In this document: piece after piece, positions 27,382-36,708 of the stretch
Numbering within the stretch: position 1 is the stretch's first letter
Layout: each line of letters opens with the position of its first letter
Origin: Vicinamibacterales bacterium
GTDB lineage: Bacteria; Acidobacteriota; Vicinamibacteria; Vicinamibacterales; UBA823
Reading direction: 5' to 3'
NCBI GenBank assembly: GCA_036012125.1
Contig: DASCOS010000002.1
Span: forward strand, 172,327-231,047
DNA: 58,721 nt
The notes under the pieces: generated by a model
Seen by the model: only the letters and a program-made list of their open reading frames with translations
What the model was told of the DNA's origin: nothing
The model's database searches: none
Translations under genes and position numbers: made by a program

Positions 27382-28403
27382 TGACAAATGTCGACCGGAT
27401 CTTGATCGTCCGACTTGGTTCACTCGGGGATATTGTGCACACGTTGCCACTAGCTGCCGCGCTACGGCGTGGGTTTCCTTCAGCGCGTATCGATTGGGTC
27501 GTCGATGAGCGTCACCATGAGTTCCTCGACCTTGTGTCAGTTATAAACCGATGCATCGTTTGGCGAACCCGTTCTGTATCCGCTTGGCGAAGTATCGGCG
27601 GGGTGATTACTGAACTGCGTCGCGAACACTATGACGTCGTGCTGGATTCTCAGGGACTGTTGAAATCAGCTGCGCTCGCAAGGATGGCTGGTGGTCGCCG
27701 AGTGATTGGATTTCCGAGAACTCACCTCCGTGAGCCAGCGGCTCGGTTTTTCTATGATGAGCAGTGCTCTCCAAGCACTAGGCGTCATGTTGTCGAGTTG
27801 AACCTCTCACTGGCGTCGTTACTCGGCGTGGAACGTGGGCCTTGGGAGTTTCCAGTTGAGGTTCGTGACACGGTCGCTTGTACCGATGTTCAGCGTCAGC
27901 TTGATGTTGGAACTGGTCAATATGCCGTCTTGAATCCTGGGGCTGCTTGGCCCAATAAGCGGTGGCCTCCTGAACGGTTTGGCTCGATTGCGCGGCGACT
28001 TCGTATGAAGCATGGGCTCCCAGTTGTAGTGATCTGGGGGCCGGGTGAGGAGTCTCTCGCTGAATCTGTTGCAGCAGCTTCTGATGGGGCAGCAATTGTG
28101 ACCGGATCGACTTCACTTGCTGATTTGGTTGCAGTGTTAAAAAGTGCGACCCTCCTAGTGTCTGGAGACACGGGCCCGCTTCACATAGCCGCGGCCCTTG
28201 GAACGCCGATCGTTGGGATTTACGGTCCGACTAACCCTGACCGTAATGGCCCGTGGGCATCTGCGGATCACACGGTGTCACGATTCTCCGAATGTCGATG
28301 CCATCACCGTCGTTCCTGTCGAGTGACACGATGGTGTGTTGGCAACATTTCCGTCGACGCGGTCGCCGAGGCCGTGGATTATCGACTGTCGGCTATTTCG
28401 TAG
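27381..28403 (+). CDS. waaC: ADP-heptose:LPS heptosyltransferase I
   Basis: A GT9 enzyme that adds the first heptose to Kdo. The N-terminus VRLGSLGDIVHTLPLAAALR and the WVVDERHHE segment are typical of WaaC. The nucleotide site is VSGDTGPLHIAAALGTPIVGIYGPTNPDRNGPW, and conserved NPGAAWPNKRWP lies between. Against WaaF, the first glycine-rich loop and the GPTNP segment favour WaaC. Length is 340 residues. It is coupled to rfaE2 and separated by one base from the next gene. Confidence 0.88.
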   Translation: MTNVDRILIVRLGSLGDIVHTLPLAAALRRGFPSARIDWVVDERHHEFLDLVSVINRCIVWRTRSVSAWRSIGGVITELRREHYDVVLDSQGLLKSAALARMAGGRRVIGFPRTHLREPAARFFYDEQCSPSTRRHVVELNLSLASLLGVERGPWEFPVEVRDTVACTDVQRQLDVGTGQYAVLNPGAAWPNKRWPPERFGSIARRLRMKHGLPVVVIWGPGEESLAESVAAASDGAAIVTGSTSLADLVAVLKSATLLVSGDTGPLHIAAALGTPIVGIYGPTNPDRNGPWASADHTVSRFSECRCHHRRSCRVTRWCVGNISVDAVAEAVDYRLSAIS

Positions 28404-28404
28404 C

Positions 28405-28938
28405 ATGCCTGAGTGGGATTCCGTGAAGACCACGGCCTTGATACGTGTTGCGCGGCTACGCGTGCCGGTCGGTTTCATTGTTGGCATCATGACGATTGCG
28501 ATGGCACGTCCAACTTATGTGACGTTGGTGATCGGTGCGCCGATCGTTGTAGTTGGTGAAGCACTTCGGATTTGGGCGGCTGGACATCTTGAGAAAAAAC
28601 GTGAGGTCACGAACTCTGGGCCATATCGCTGGTTGCGTCACCCACTTTACGTTGGTTCGTCAATTCTTGGAATTGGATTTGCTATTGCAACGGGAACAGT
28701 GCTCGTCGCAGCCGTCGTGGTCGGCTATCTTGGGATGACGTTGACGGCAGCGATTAAAACAGAGGAGGCTTTCCTACGTGAACAGTTCGGGATTTTGTAC
28801 GATCAGTACAAATCCGGCCTACTACCAGACGCTCATCGATCGTTTAGTGTGGCTCGGGCGATTCGAAATCGGGAGTACCGGGCAGTTCTTGGCCTTTTGA
28901 TTGTTGCTGCTATTCTCTGGTCGCGCGCCTCAACGTGA
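28405..28938 (+). CDS. Isoprenylcysteine carboxyl methyltransferase-family membrane protein
   Basis: A 177-residue polytopic membrane protein of the ICMT/PEMT type. It has about four hydrophobic helices, the family hallmark GPYRWLRHPLYVGSS followed by a glycine-rich helix, and a second signature TEEAFLREQFG..YDQYK near the end. These segments bind S-adenosylmethionine and the acidic substrate in known relatives. The start at 28405 gives a two-base gap after waaC. Its place as the last gene of the inner-core operon suggests lipid or LPS modification, but the substrate is not known. Confidence 0.8.
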   Translation: MPEWDSVKTTALIRVARLRVPVGFIVGIMTIAMARPTYVTLVIGAPIVVVGEALRIWAAGHLEKKREVTNSGPYRWLRHPLYVGSSILGIGFAIATGTVLVAAVVVGYLGMTLTAAIKTEEAFLREQFGILYDQYKSGLLPDAHRSFSVARAIRNREYRAVLGLLIVAAILWSRAST

Positions 28939-29012
28939 TGATTGTTACTTGGCCGCATTTATCTGCGCTTCCCTATGATGATGTGATTGTGATGAAGTCA
29001 ACAACTATGCTG

Positions 29013-29087
29013 GGGCGGTTAGCTCAGTGGTAGAGCACCGGCTTTACACGCCGGGTGTCACAGGTTCAAGTCCTGTACCGCCCACCA
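29013..29087 (+). tRNA. tRNA-Val (anticodon TAC)
   Basis: A complete cloverleaf: acceptor arms GGGCGGT and ACCGCCC, D-arm TAGCTCAGTGGTAGAGCA, anticodon stem CCGGC/GCCGG with the loop TTTACAC, and T-arm AGGTTCAAGTCCT. The discriminator A and the CCA end are encoded. A small hairpin lies about 12 bases downstream (TCGAC/GTCGA, 29099-29112), but it has no T tract. Confidence 0.97.
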
Positions 29088-29283
29088 AAACCTGACGATC
29101 GACGCGGGTCGAATTAATGGCGTAAATGTGACGTTCTCTGGAGCCAGCCCACACAAGGCGTTCAGATTTGAGCTTCGTTGTTTGAGGTATCGAGAGAGAT
29201 ACGATGGTTAAATGGGTTGGTGTAAGGCAGAACGGCGAAAATGCATTATAGTACTCGGCTGGATCGATTGTGTTACATCTAAC

Positions 29284-29360
<77 letters not shown>

Positions 29361-29491
29361 TTTACTTCCAAACGGTATCGGATCGAGTGACAGCGGTCCC
29401 TGCTTTTCACTGTTCTCGGGTGAGGTGTCTTTCGGTGCGACACACGGTCCTTCCCCTTCGGTTGCCGTGATACGATCGTGGCGAGATTTTC

Positions 29492-30544
29492 ATGCCACTG
29501 CGGGCGGTTACCGGTCACCGGCCTCTAATTAGACTCTTGGCCCGCGCCGTTTCACGCGGCACGCTTCCGCCAACCCTACTGTTTGCTGGTCCCGAAGGCG
29601 TCGGGAAGCGAACCGTGGCCGTTGCCCTAGCTCAAGCTATCAACTGTGAGACGCCAGAACAGGCATCGGCGTCATCAAGGGGCGGCGACCGCTCTGAGTT
29701 TGATGCCTGTGGTGTCTGCCAGAATTGCAAGCGAATTGAGCGTCGACTTCATGGTGAGGTGTGGTTGGTTGAGCCCAACGACAAGAGTAAGATCGACATC
29801 GAACAAGTGCGAGAGGTTGTGCGCCAGGCAAGCTACACACCATTCGAAGGCCGAACGCGTGTTGTAATTCTTGACCAAGCGGATCGGCTGACTTGGCAAG
29901 CACAGGCTGCATTACTAAAAATTTTGGAAGAGCCGCCGGCTAGGTCGATGGTCATCCTTGTGTCGTCCCGTCCTGATGCGCTTTTTCCCACTGTGCTCTC
30001 GCGGTGTCCGCGGTTGCGCTTTGGACGGTTAACGGCAGCTGAGGTTGCCGAGCTTCTTGTTCGGGATCACGGATATAGCGAAGGGGACGCGAGCGTGGTA
30101 GCGGCAACAGCGGACGGCAGTCTTGGTCTGGCGCTTCGGTTGAATTCTGATGATTTAGCCAGCGCTCGTGAGTGCGCCTCAAAAAGTTTACAGAGCTCAG
30201 CAACGACAGCTGATTCGAAGCGCCGTTTAGCCGCGCTAAAGGAGCTTTTCAAGGAGTTCGTCGAGAGGAAGAGTCCTTCAGCTACTAGGGATGCGTTAGC
30301 CCTCATGCTACAGGTGATGATGTCGCTACTTCGAGACATTGGACTAGTCACCAATCGTGCAGATCGCAAAGCCCTCGCCAATTCCGATCTTGAATCGGAG
30401 TTAACCCAATTGGCGACCGACTATGATGACGGCAGCGATCGAGTGTTGAACGCATTTTCTTCGGTCGACCAAGCTCTTTACGCTTTGACCGTTCGAAACG
30501 CTAACCCAAAAATCGTTGCGGACTGGCTGATGTTACAGCTCTGA
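29492..30544 (+). CDS. holB: DNA polymerase III delta' subunit
   Basis: A clamp-loader subunit of the AAA+ type that opens the sliding clamp. The modified P-loop is AGPEGVGKRT (about residues 32-41), then the zinc-binding cysteines in FDACGVCQNC. The SRC motif is in VLSRCPRLRFG, and LLKILEEPP is the conserved helix after Walker B. Length is 350 residues, normal for HolB. In many genomes holB follows tmk; here it follows two tRNA genes instead and is followed by pdxA. Confidence 0.92.
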   Translation: MPLRAVTGHRPLIRLLARAVSRGTLPPTLLFAGPEGVGKRTVAVALAQAINCETPEQASASSRGGDRSEFDACGVCQNCKRIERRLHGEVWLVEPNDKSKIDIEQVREVVRQASYTPFEGRTRVVILDQADRLTWQAQAALLKILEEPPARSMVILVSSRPDALFPTVLSRCPRLRFGRLTAAEVAELLVRDHGYSEGDASVVAATADGSLGLALRLNSDDLASARECASKSLQSSATTADSKRRLAALKELFKEFVERKSPSATRDALALMLQVMMSLLRDIGLVTNRADRKALANSDLESELTQLATDYDDGSDRVLNAFSSVDQALYALTVRNANPKIVADWLMLQL

Positions 30545-30593
30545 CACGCCTGGGTAAGTTCGACTTTTGCGAGGCAGATTCGGCAGACAATTC

Positions 30594-31496
30594 ATGTCCA
30601 AAAGGCTCAAGATTGCGATAACCGTGGGCGATCCGTCTGGGATTGGTCCAGAGGTGTCCCTCAAGGCGGCAGAAGATCCAAGGGTCAAAGCAGCCGGGGA
30701 AATTGTCCTCTACGGTCCCAAAACGGATGCGGAACTCGGGGAATTTTCTGCCGGAAAGGTAACAGCCAAGGCCGGCAGCTCTGCATACGAGACTATTGTG
30801 CAGGCGGTCACCGATGTTCAGGCTGGTCGGGTGGACGCACTCGTGACGGCACCAATTAATAAGCAAGCGTTTGCTAAGGCGGGCTTACCGTGGCGCGGGC
30901 ATACCGATTTACTAGCCCATCTCACTGGGACGTCAAGAGTTGCCATGATGTTCCACTCTGAGGCGTTGCGTGTAGTGTTGGCAACTGTACATGTACCGCT
31001 CGCGGAGGTTCCGGCCCTCCTCACTACAGATCGTCTTGAGGCGACCATTCGTCTTACCGCGACCGAGTTGCCCCATTTCGGATTTTCGAATCCACGGCTA
31101 GCAGTAGCGGGACTCAATCCACATGCGGGAGAGCAAGGCCTGCTAGGACACGAGGACGAACAGGTTCTACGGCCGGCGGTGGAAGCTTGCCGGCAGGACG
31201 GTATCAATGTGGTTGGGCCGCTTCCGGCAGATACCTTGTTTGTGAACGCAATGCAAGGTGAATACGACGTTGTGGTGGCCTGCTACCACGATCAAGGGCT
31301 GATTCCGGCCAAGCTGGTGGCCTTTGGTCGAACGGTTAATGTGACGCTTGGGTTACCAATCGTCCGGACGTCGGTCGATCATGGTACGGCATTCGACATT
31401 TCCCGTCAGGGAGTTGCCGATCCGTCGAGCATGGTGGAGGCGGTCCTACTGGCGGCGCGGCTAGTCAAGGCGACGCGCAAACGGTCTTCCGCATGA
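30594..31496 (+). CDS. pdxA: 4-hydroxythreonine-4-phosphate dehydrogenase
   Basis: Oxidises 4-phosphohydroxy-L-threonine in the DXP-dependent route to pyridoxal phosphate. Motifs are ITVGDPSGIGPEV at the N-terminus, TAPINKQAF, the metal-binding GHTDLLA and CYHDQGLIPAK histidines, and RTSVDHGTAFDI near the end. I use the ATG at 30594; the frame upstream adds nine unlikely residues. At 300 residues it is full length. The stop overlaps smpB by four bases. Confidence 0.94.
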   Translation: MSKRLKIAITVGDPSGIGPEVSLKAAEDPRVKAAGEIVLYGPKTDAELGEFSAGKVTAKAGSSAYETIVQAVTDVQAGRVDALVTAPINKQAFAKAGLPWRGHTDLLAHLTGTSRVAMMFHSEALRVVLATVHVPLAEVPALLTTDRLEATIRLTATELPHFGFSNPRLAVAGLNPHAGEQGLLGHEDEQVLRPAVEACRQDGINVVGPLPADTLFVNAMQGEYDVVVACYHDQGLIPAKLVAFGRTVNVTLGLPIVRTSVDHGTAFDISRQGVADPSSMVEAVLLAARLVKATRKRSSA

Positions 31497-31966
31497 CCGG
31501 CCGCTCACGAGGGGAACGACCGATCACGGAGCACCGCAAGGCATTTCATGACTATCACATTATTGATACTTTCGAGGCGGGCATCGTGCTCACGGGCACT
31601 GAAGTTAAAGCGATTCGCGAGGGTCGTGTGAATCTACGCGACAGTTATGGTCGGGTAGAGGCCGGAGAGGTATTTGTTTATAACATTCACATTAGTTCTT
31701 ACAGTCACCGTGGCTATGCTGATCACGAGCCCACGCGCCGGCGAAAAGTGCTATTACATAAAACGGAGATTCGGAAACTTGTCGGGAAGACAGTCGAGCG
31801 TGGCATGACCCTCGTGCCGGTTCGAATGCACTTTAAGAACGGCCGTGTCAAACTTGCAATCGCGTTGGCCAAAGGAAAAAAAACCCACGACAAGCGTGAA
31901 CGCATCCGGCAGCGTGAAACCGAACGGGAGACGAGAGCTGCAATCAAGGAGCGGCAAGGTAGATGA
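31493..31966 (+). CDS. smpB: SsrA-binding protein SmpB
   Basis: The tmRNA partner that rescues stalled ribosomes. It has the OB-fold core with FEAGIVLTGTEVKAIREGRVNLRDSY (split here as the family signature) and a basic C-terminal tail (KGKKTHDKRERIRQRE) that enters the decoding centre. It is 157 residues and intact. The start overlaps pdxA and the stop overlaps the aminotransferase gene, so smpB joins housekeeping genes to the polysaccharide locus. No tmRNA gene was seen nearby. Confidence 0.95.
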   Translation: MTGRSRGERPITEHRKAFHDYHIIDTFEAGIVLTGTEVKAIREGRVNLRDSYGRVEAGEVFVYNIHISSYSHRGYADHEPTRRRKVLLHKTEIRKLVGKTVERGMTLVPVRMHFKNGRVKLAIALAKGKKTHDKRERIRQRETERETRAAIKERQGR

Positions 31967-33102
31967 GACAGCCAACCGAGATGACGGTGCCACTGGTTGA
32001 TCTCAAGGCTCAGTACGACTCTATTCGCGCTGATGTGTTCGCCGCGATCACCAGGGTCTGCGACAGTCAGCAATTTATCCTTGGGCCAGAGGTTGAGCTG
32101 CTCGAGCAGGAGTTGGCGGAGTACCTTTCGGCTAAGCATGCCGTTGGAGTGTCCTCCGGAACCGACGCACTACTTGCGATCATGATGGGGCTTGGGATCG
32201 GTCCAGGTGATGAGGTGATTACCACCACCTACTCGTTCTTTTCGGCTGCGGGCTCCATCGTGCGACTCGGCGCCACCCCAGTGTTTGTTGACATCGACCC
32301 GGACACCTTCAACATAGACCCGGATGCGGCTGGGGAAGCCATGACGTCTCGAACGAAAGCTATAGTTCCAGTGCATCTATTCGGCTTGAGTGCGGATCTT
32401 GATCCACTACTAACTGTCACTTCAAGAAGTGGCGTTTCAATTATTGAAGATTCCTGTCAAGCCATCGGGGCTCGGTACAAGGGGCAGTGTGTTGGGGCGC
32501 TCGGGATGGCTGGCGGGCTCTCATTTTTTCCGAGTAAAAGCCTTGGTGCATACGGGGATGCGGGGTTGATTGCTACCAATGACGACGCTTTGGCGGAACA
32601 TCTTCACTCGCTTCGGGTACACGGTGCCCAGCCCAGGTACGTGCACAAGCGCGTTGGTGGAAATTTTCGATTGGATGCGATTCAAGCAGCCGTTTTACGA
32701 GTAAAGCTTCCGCATCTAAACCAATGGTGTAGGGCGAGACGTGAGGTGGCGGATAGATACCATCAGTTGTTTACCGATGCAGGGTTGGAGGCCTTTGGTG
32801 TTGAGCTTCCCGTCCAGCCCCAGGACCGGTGGCACACCTATCATCAATACGTTGTCCAAACGCCGAGGAGAGACCAGCTTCACACACATCTGGAGTCACG
32901 CGGTGTCGGGACCGCGATTTACTATCCGGTACCGCTGCATCGGCAGGAGTGCTTCGCGAGTCTTGGCTATTCAGAAGGTGCGTTTCCCAAGGCCGAAAAT
33001 GCCGCTCGCACTGCGTTGGCGCTTCCAATGTATCCCGAGTTAACCGAAGACCAGCAGGCGTACGTGGTTGAGATGATCGCAGAGTACCTGCGGATGTCAT
33101 AA
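31963..33102 (+). CDS. DegT/DnrJ/EryC1/StrS-family sugar aminotransferase
   Basis: A PLP-dependent aminotransferase acting on nucleotide-linked keto sugars, 379 residues. The PLP lysine lies in FFPSKSLGAYGDAG. The cofactor-binding SSGTDALLAIM and EDSCQAIGA are normal, and the C-terminal HTYHQYVVQ and PLHRQECF complete the family pattern. It resembles WbpE-type enzymes that make 3-amino-3-deoxyglucuronate, which would fit the WbpA-like dehydrogenase two genes on; the exact sugar is not certain. The start overlaps smpB by four bases. An ATG at 31981 is a second option. Confidence 0.88.
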   Translation: MRQPTEMTVPLVDLKAQYDSIRADVFAAITRVCDSQQFILGPEVELLEQELAEYLSAKHAVGVSSGTDALLAIMMGLGIGPGDEVITTTYSFFSAAGSIVRLGATPVFVDIDPDTFNIDPDAAGEAMTSRTKAIVPVHLFGLSADLDPLLTVTSRSGVSIIEDSCQAIGARYKGQCVGALGMAGGLSFFPSKSLGAYGDAGLIATNDDALAEHLHSLRVHGAQPRYVHKRVGGNFRLDAIQAAVLRVKLPHLNQWCRARREVADRYHQLFTDAGLEAFGVELPVQPQDRWHTYHQYVVQTPRRDQLHTHLESRGVGTAIYYPVPLHRQECFASLGYSEGAFPKAENAARTALALPMYPELTEDQQAYVVEMIAEYLRMS

Positions 33103-33112
33103 ACGTCCCACG

Positions 33113-33970
33113 ATGGGAAAACGAAAAGTCCTCGTGACCGGGTCGGGTGGTCAGCTCGGTGGGGCTATCTGTGCTGAATTTAGTGACGAAGAACTTATTC
33201 CTTTGACTCATGCAGAACTAGAGCTGGTTGACCACGGTAATCTTCTTAAGGTTGTAACAGCACATAATCCGTCAATCATCATCAATTGTGCCGGGTATAA
33301 CCGTGTTGACGAGGCCGAAAACAACGTAGAGGTGGCATTAGCGGTGAATGCGTTCGGCGTCCGTTCCCTCGCACGTGCAGCTACCGACGTCGGTGCCATC
33401 TTCGTCCACTACAGCACCGATTTTGTTTTTGACGGCGTTGCCACGGTGCCATACACCGAGCAAGATGAAGCAAGTCCGAGAAATGTGTACGGCACCTCGA
33501 AGTTGATTGGGGAATGGTTCGCGAGCGACATTATGGGTGCTTATATTCTTCGTGTCGAGAGTCTGTTCGGTGGCACGCCCGCCCGGAGTAGCATCGATCA
33601 GATTACTGACGCGATTGTAAATGGCCGTGAGCCGAATGTGTTCATGGACCGCGTGGTGTCGCCAAGCTTTGTTCACGATGTCGCTCGAGCGACCCGGTCA
33701 CTTATCGACGCGAAGGCGCCAGCTGGGCTTTACCACTGTGTTAATACGGGTCACACGACATGGTTGCACCTTGCCGAGGAAATCACACGGCAACTTCAAT
33801 CGACAACATCCCTTAGGCCAATCTCTGTTGCCAGTTTGTCGCTGCCAGCCGTTCGGCCAGTGTTTTGTGCCCTTTCCACCGCGAAGCTTGCAGCGGCGGG
33901 TTTCAAAATGCCGTCTTGGCAGGACGCTCTGACTCGTCATCTAGCGTCTCGGCGGCAGGCGTTACGATGA
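33113..33970 (+). CDS. RmlD-type dTDP-4-dehydrorhamnose reductase family protein
   Basis: A 285-residue short-chain reductase of the RmlD group. The Rossmann motif is TGSGGQLGGAI, followed by INCAGYNRVDEAE, the serine-bearing YSTDFVFDG and the YGTSK catalytic pair. The C-terminus (LRPISVASLSLPAVRP) matches the substrate-binding domain. It would reduce a 4-keto-6-deoxy nucleotide sugar, dTDP-L-rhamnose synthesis being the standard case. RmlA and RmlB are not in the window, so the substrate could differ. Confidence 0.82.
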   Translation: MGKRKVLVTGSGGQLGGAICAEFSDEELIPLTHAELELVDHGNLLKVVTAHNPSIIINCAGYNRVDEAENNVEVALAVNAFGVRSLARAATDVGAIFVHYSTDFVFDGVATVPYTEQDEASPRNVYGTSKLIGEWFASDIMGAYILRVESLFGGTPARSSIDQITDAIVNGREPNVFMDRVVSPSFVHDVARATRSLIDAKAPAGLYHCVNTGHTTWLHLAEEITRQLQSTTSLRPISVASLSLPAVRPVFCALSTAKLAAAGFKMPSWQDALTRHLASRRQALR

Positions 33971-34045
33971 GCCCTAGGAAGTTGTCTGGCGATGCGCAAG
34001 CGTGGTTCATTCCCTCAGGAAACAGCGTGTTATAGTGGCATCGTG

Positions 34046-35356
34046 ATGGGTGGCGCGACTACTTTGCTGCTGGAACGGCTGAACAATCGATCCGCTACTG
34101 TCGGGGTGATCGGCCTCGGATACGTTGGGCTGCCGCTACTTGTGGAATTCGCGAAGGCGGGTTTTTCGGCGTTTGGCTTTGATGTCGATGGTGCGAGAGT
34201 AGAGCGAATTGGTCGTGGTGAATCTGACATTCCAGATGTAGCTACTGAAGAACTCGCAGCCGCTGTAGATGCTGGTCGTCTCGTGGCGACCAGCGATTTC
34301 CAAAAGCTTGCAGAGGTTGACACCGTCAACATCTGTGTGCCGACGCCTCTTCGCAAGACGAAGGATCCCGACCTCTCGTTCGTGGCCGCGGCAACTGAGT
34401 CCGTTAGTGCACATTTACATCCTGGCCAGCTAATTATTCTTGAGTCGACGACCTATCCGGGAACGACCGAGGAGGTCGTCCAGCCGTTGCTGGAACGTAG
34501 TGGATTGAAGGTGGGACAGGATTTCTTCCTAGCATTTTCTCCAGAGCGTGTGGACCCAGGCAACTCCGAGTGGCGCACCGCGAACATTCCTAAGGTCGTT
34601 GGTGGAGTTGATTCAGCATCAACGGAGGTAGCCGCAGCCTTGTACCGGCAAATCGTCAAGACGGTCGTGCCTGTTTCTTCAACGCGTGTCGCTGAGATGG
34701 TTAAGCTGTTGGAAAATACTTTTAGGGCGGTCAACATTGGTCTCGTCAATGAATTGGCGCTGATGTGTCGCGATCTAGAGGTCAATGTTTGGGAAGTTAT
34801 TGATGCTGCGAAGACCAAGCCGTTCGGATTTATGCCGTTCTATCCCGGCCCTGGCCTCGGTGGGCATTGCATTCCGATCGATCCGTTCTATTTGAGCTGG
34901 AAAGCACGCCAGAACGGCTTTGAGAGTCGCTTCATTGAGTTGGCCGGACATATCAACGGCCGGATGCCTCGCTATGTGCTCGAGCGAGTTAGTGATGCGC
35001 TAAATACAGTTGGTAAACCACTTAAGGGAGCAGCAATTCATTTATTCGGTGTTGCTTACAAAGCTAATGTGGGTGATATTCGCGAGTCGCCGGCGCTCGA
35101 CCTAGCACAGTTGCTGCAGGAGCGTGGTGCTAAGTTGTCCTACAGTGACCCGTATGTGGCGTCCCTCGAGCTAGGGCAAGTGCATTTGGAGGCCATCGAA
35201 CCCTCTGCGACTTTCGATCAAGAATTTGACTGTGCGGTGATCACCACTCCTCACGCGTCGTTTGATTACGACGAAATCGTTCGACGTTCGCCGCTAATCG
35301 TAGACACTCGTAACGCACTTCGGGGCCGGACCGATCTCCATATTGTGCGACTCTGA
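34046..35356 (+). CDS. WbpA-type UDP-GlcNAc/ManNAc 6-dehydrogenase
   Basis: An NAD-dependent nucleotide-sugar dehydrogenase that oxidises the C6 hydroxyl to a carboxylate. Motifs are VIGLGYVGLPL, the NICVPTPL loop, the central FSPERVDPGN segment, and the active-site cysteine in GLGGHCIPIDPFYLSW. The short KTKPFG helix and the WKAR segment resemble WbpA and WecC more than UDP-glucose dehydrogenase. I use the ATG at 34046; a GTG just before it, or the longer frame from 33992, are less convincing. It likely serves an acidic sugar with the DegT aminotransferase upstream. Confidence 0.86.
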   Translation: MGGATTLLLERLNNRSATVGVIGLGYVGLPLLVEFAKAGFSAFGFDVDGARVERIGRGESDIPDVATEELAAAVDAGRLVATSDFQKLAEVDTVNICVPTPLRKTKDPDLSFVAAATESVSAHLHPGQLIILESTTYPGTTEEVVQPLLERSGLKVGQDFFLAFSPERVDPGNSEWRTANIPKVVGGVDSASTEVAAALYRQIVKTVVPVSSTRVAEMVKLLENTFRAVNIGLVNELALMCRDLEVNVWEVIDAAKTKPFGFMPFYPGPGLGGHCIPIDPFYLSWKARQNGFESRFIELAGHINGRMPRYVLERVSDALNTVGKPLKGAAIHLFGVAYKANVGDIRESPALDLAQLLQERGAKLSYSDPYVASLELGQVHLEAIEPSATFDQEFDCAVITTPHASFDYDEIVRRSPLIVDTRNALRGRTDLHIVRL

Positions 35357-35463
35357 CGGGAACGACCCTGGCTGAAATGGGCGCCTCACGCTGTGATCTT
35401 CCTGAGCCTAGGGATTGTTAACGACAGACCGAGACGCCCAGCTATAGAGCCGGTGACCCTTCT

Positions 35464-36708
35464 ATGTTGTCTAACGACTCTCAGACTCTCTATGTTTCGT
35501 ACGACGGCGCACTTGAACCGCTCGGCGAGTCACAAGTCGTCAATTACCTGACGCGACTTTCGGTCAACTACCGAATTACGCTAATTAGCTTCGAGAAGCC
35601 TGAGGACCTATCGGATCATACGCGCGTGATAGCGATGGAGCGGCGGTTCCACGCGTCTGGTATCAACTGGATTCCATTGCGTTATCACAAGTCGCCCCCT
35701 GTCTTCTCAACGATCTTTGACGTTGTTAGTGGAGCGCTGGCCGCCTGGCGCGTCTGCCAGCAGGGGACCATCCGAATCGTGCACGCCCGAGGCTACGTAG
35801 CAGCATTGGTCGCCCTGTTCGTTCGCCGTGGCGGCGCCTCGCGCTTCCTGTTTGACATGCGAGGCTTCTGGGTTGACGAGAAGGTGGAAGCTGGGCATTG
35901 GTGCGCGCGCGGGTTTCTTTATCGACTCGGTAAGTGGTGGGAACGGCAGTTCTTCGAACGGGCTGACGCCATTGTCTCTTTGACGAAGGCTGGCGTGCAG
36001 GCACTGCCGGCGCTTGGGTACGACATTCCGGATACCGTGCCAACGGTGGTGATCCCGACCTGCGTCGATTTGCAACGGTTCAAACCCATCAAGAAAGACC
36101 CTGATTTGATTGGTCCACTCGGTCTTCAAGGCAAGCTTGTGATCGGATGTGTAGGCACGATGAGTAACTGGTATCTGCGGAATGAGATGCTTCGTTACCT
36201 AGCGTATTTGTCGAAATCGATTCAATCCTTGCGAGTTCTCATTGTGACGCGTGAAGACCATGAGACTCTACGCCGAGACGCTGTGGCTAGTGGCATTCCT
36301 GATTCTGCTATGGTGCTTACAAGAGCCAGCTTTTCAGAAATGCCCCGCTATACGGCCTTGTTCGATGCCGGGCTGTTTTTCATACGCCCGACACTGTCGA
36401 AACGTGCATCAGCAGCTACCAAGCTCGCGGAGTTTCTTTCATGCGGAGTTCCCGTGATCCTGAACGATGGAGTCGGCGATTCTGGTGCGATTGTCAGGCA
36501 TCACGATGTTGGGGTGGTCCTTACAGCAATGGACCAGGAGGCGTTTGTAGCCTCACTTCCGCCCGTTCGAGCCCTTTTCACTGACTTGGAGACGGGCAAA
36601 CGGTGTCGTCGGGTCGCGAGTGAACTGTTTGACATTGAAAAGGGCACCGAGGAGTATCGAAAATTATACGAAAGTCTTAGTGATGGTCCAACGGAAGGGT
36701 CTGGCTAA
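35464..36708 (+). CDS. GT4-type glycosyltransferase
   Basis: A 414-residue GT-B fold glycosyltransferase. The N-terminus has YVSYDGALEPLGESQV, a common opening of GT4 enzymes in polysaccharide loci. The middle has FDMRGFWVDE, and the C-terminal domain has IGCVGTMSNWY and the donor loop KLAEFLSCGVPVILNDGVGDSGAIV. It would add a sugar to the growing repeat unit at the inner membrane. The donor and linkage cannot be deduced. Confidence 0.82.
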   Translation: MLSNDSQTLYVSYDGALEPLGESQVVNYLTRLSVNYRITLISFEKPEDLSDHTRVIAMERRFHASGINWIPLRYHKSPPVFSTIFDVVSGALAAWRVCQQGTIRIVHARGYVAALVALFVRRGGASRFLFDMRGFWVDEKVEAGHWCARGFLYRLGKWWERQFFERADAIVSLTKAGVQALPALGYDIPDTVPTVVIPTCVDLQRFKPIKKDPDLIGPLGLQGKLVIGCVGTMSNWYLRNEMLRYLAYLSKSIQSLRVLIVTREDHETLRRDAVASGIPDSAMVLTRASFSEMPRYTALFDAGLFFIRPTLSKRASAATKLAEFLSCGVPVILNDGVGDSGAIVRHHDVGVVLTAMDQEAFVASLPPVRALFTDLETGKRCRRVASELFDIEKGTEEYRKLYESLSDGPTEGSG

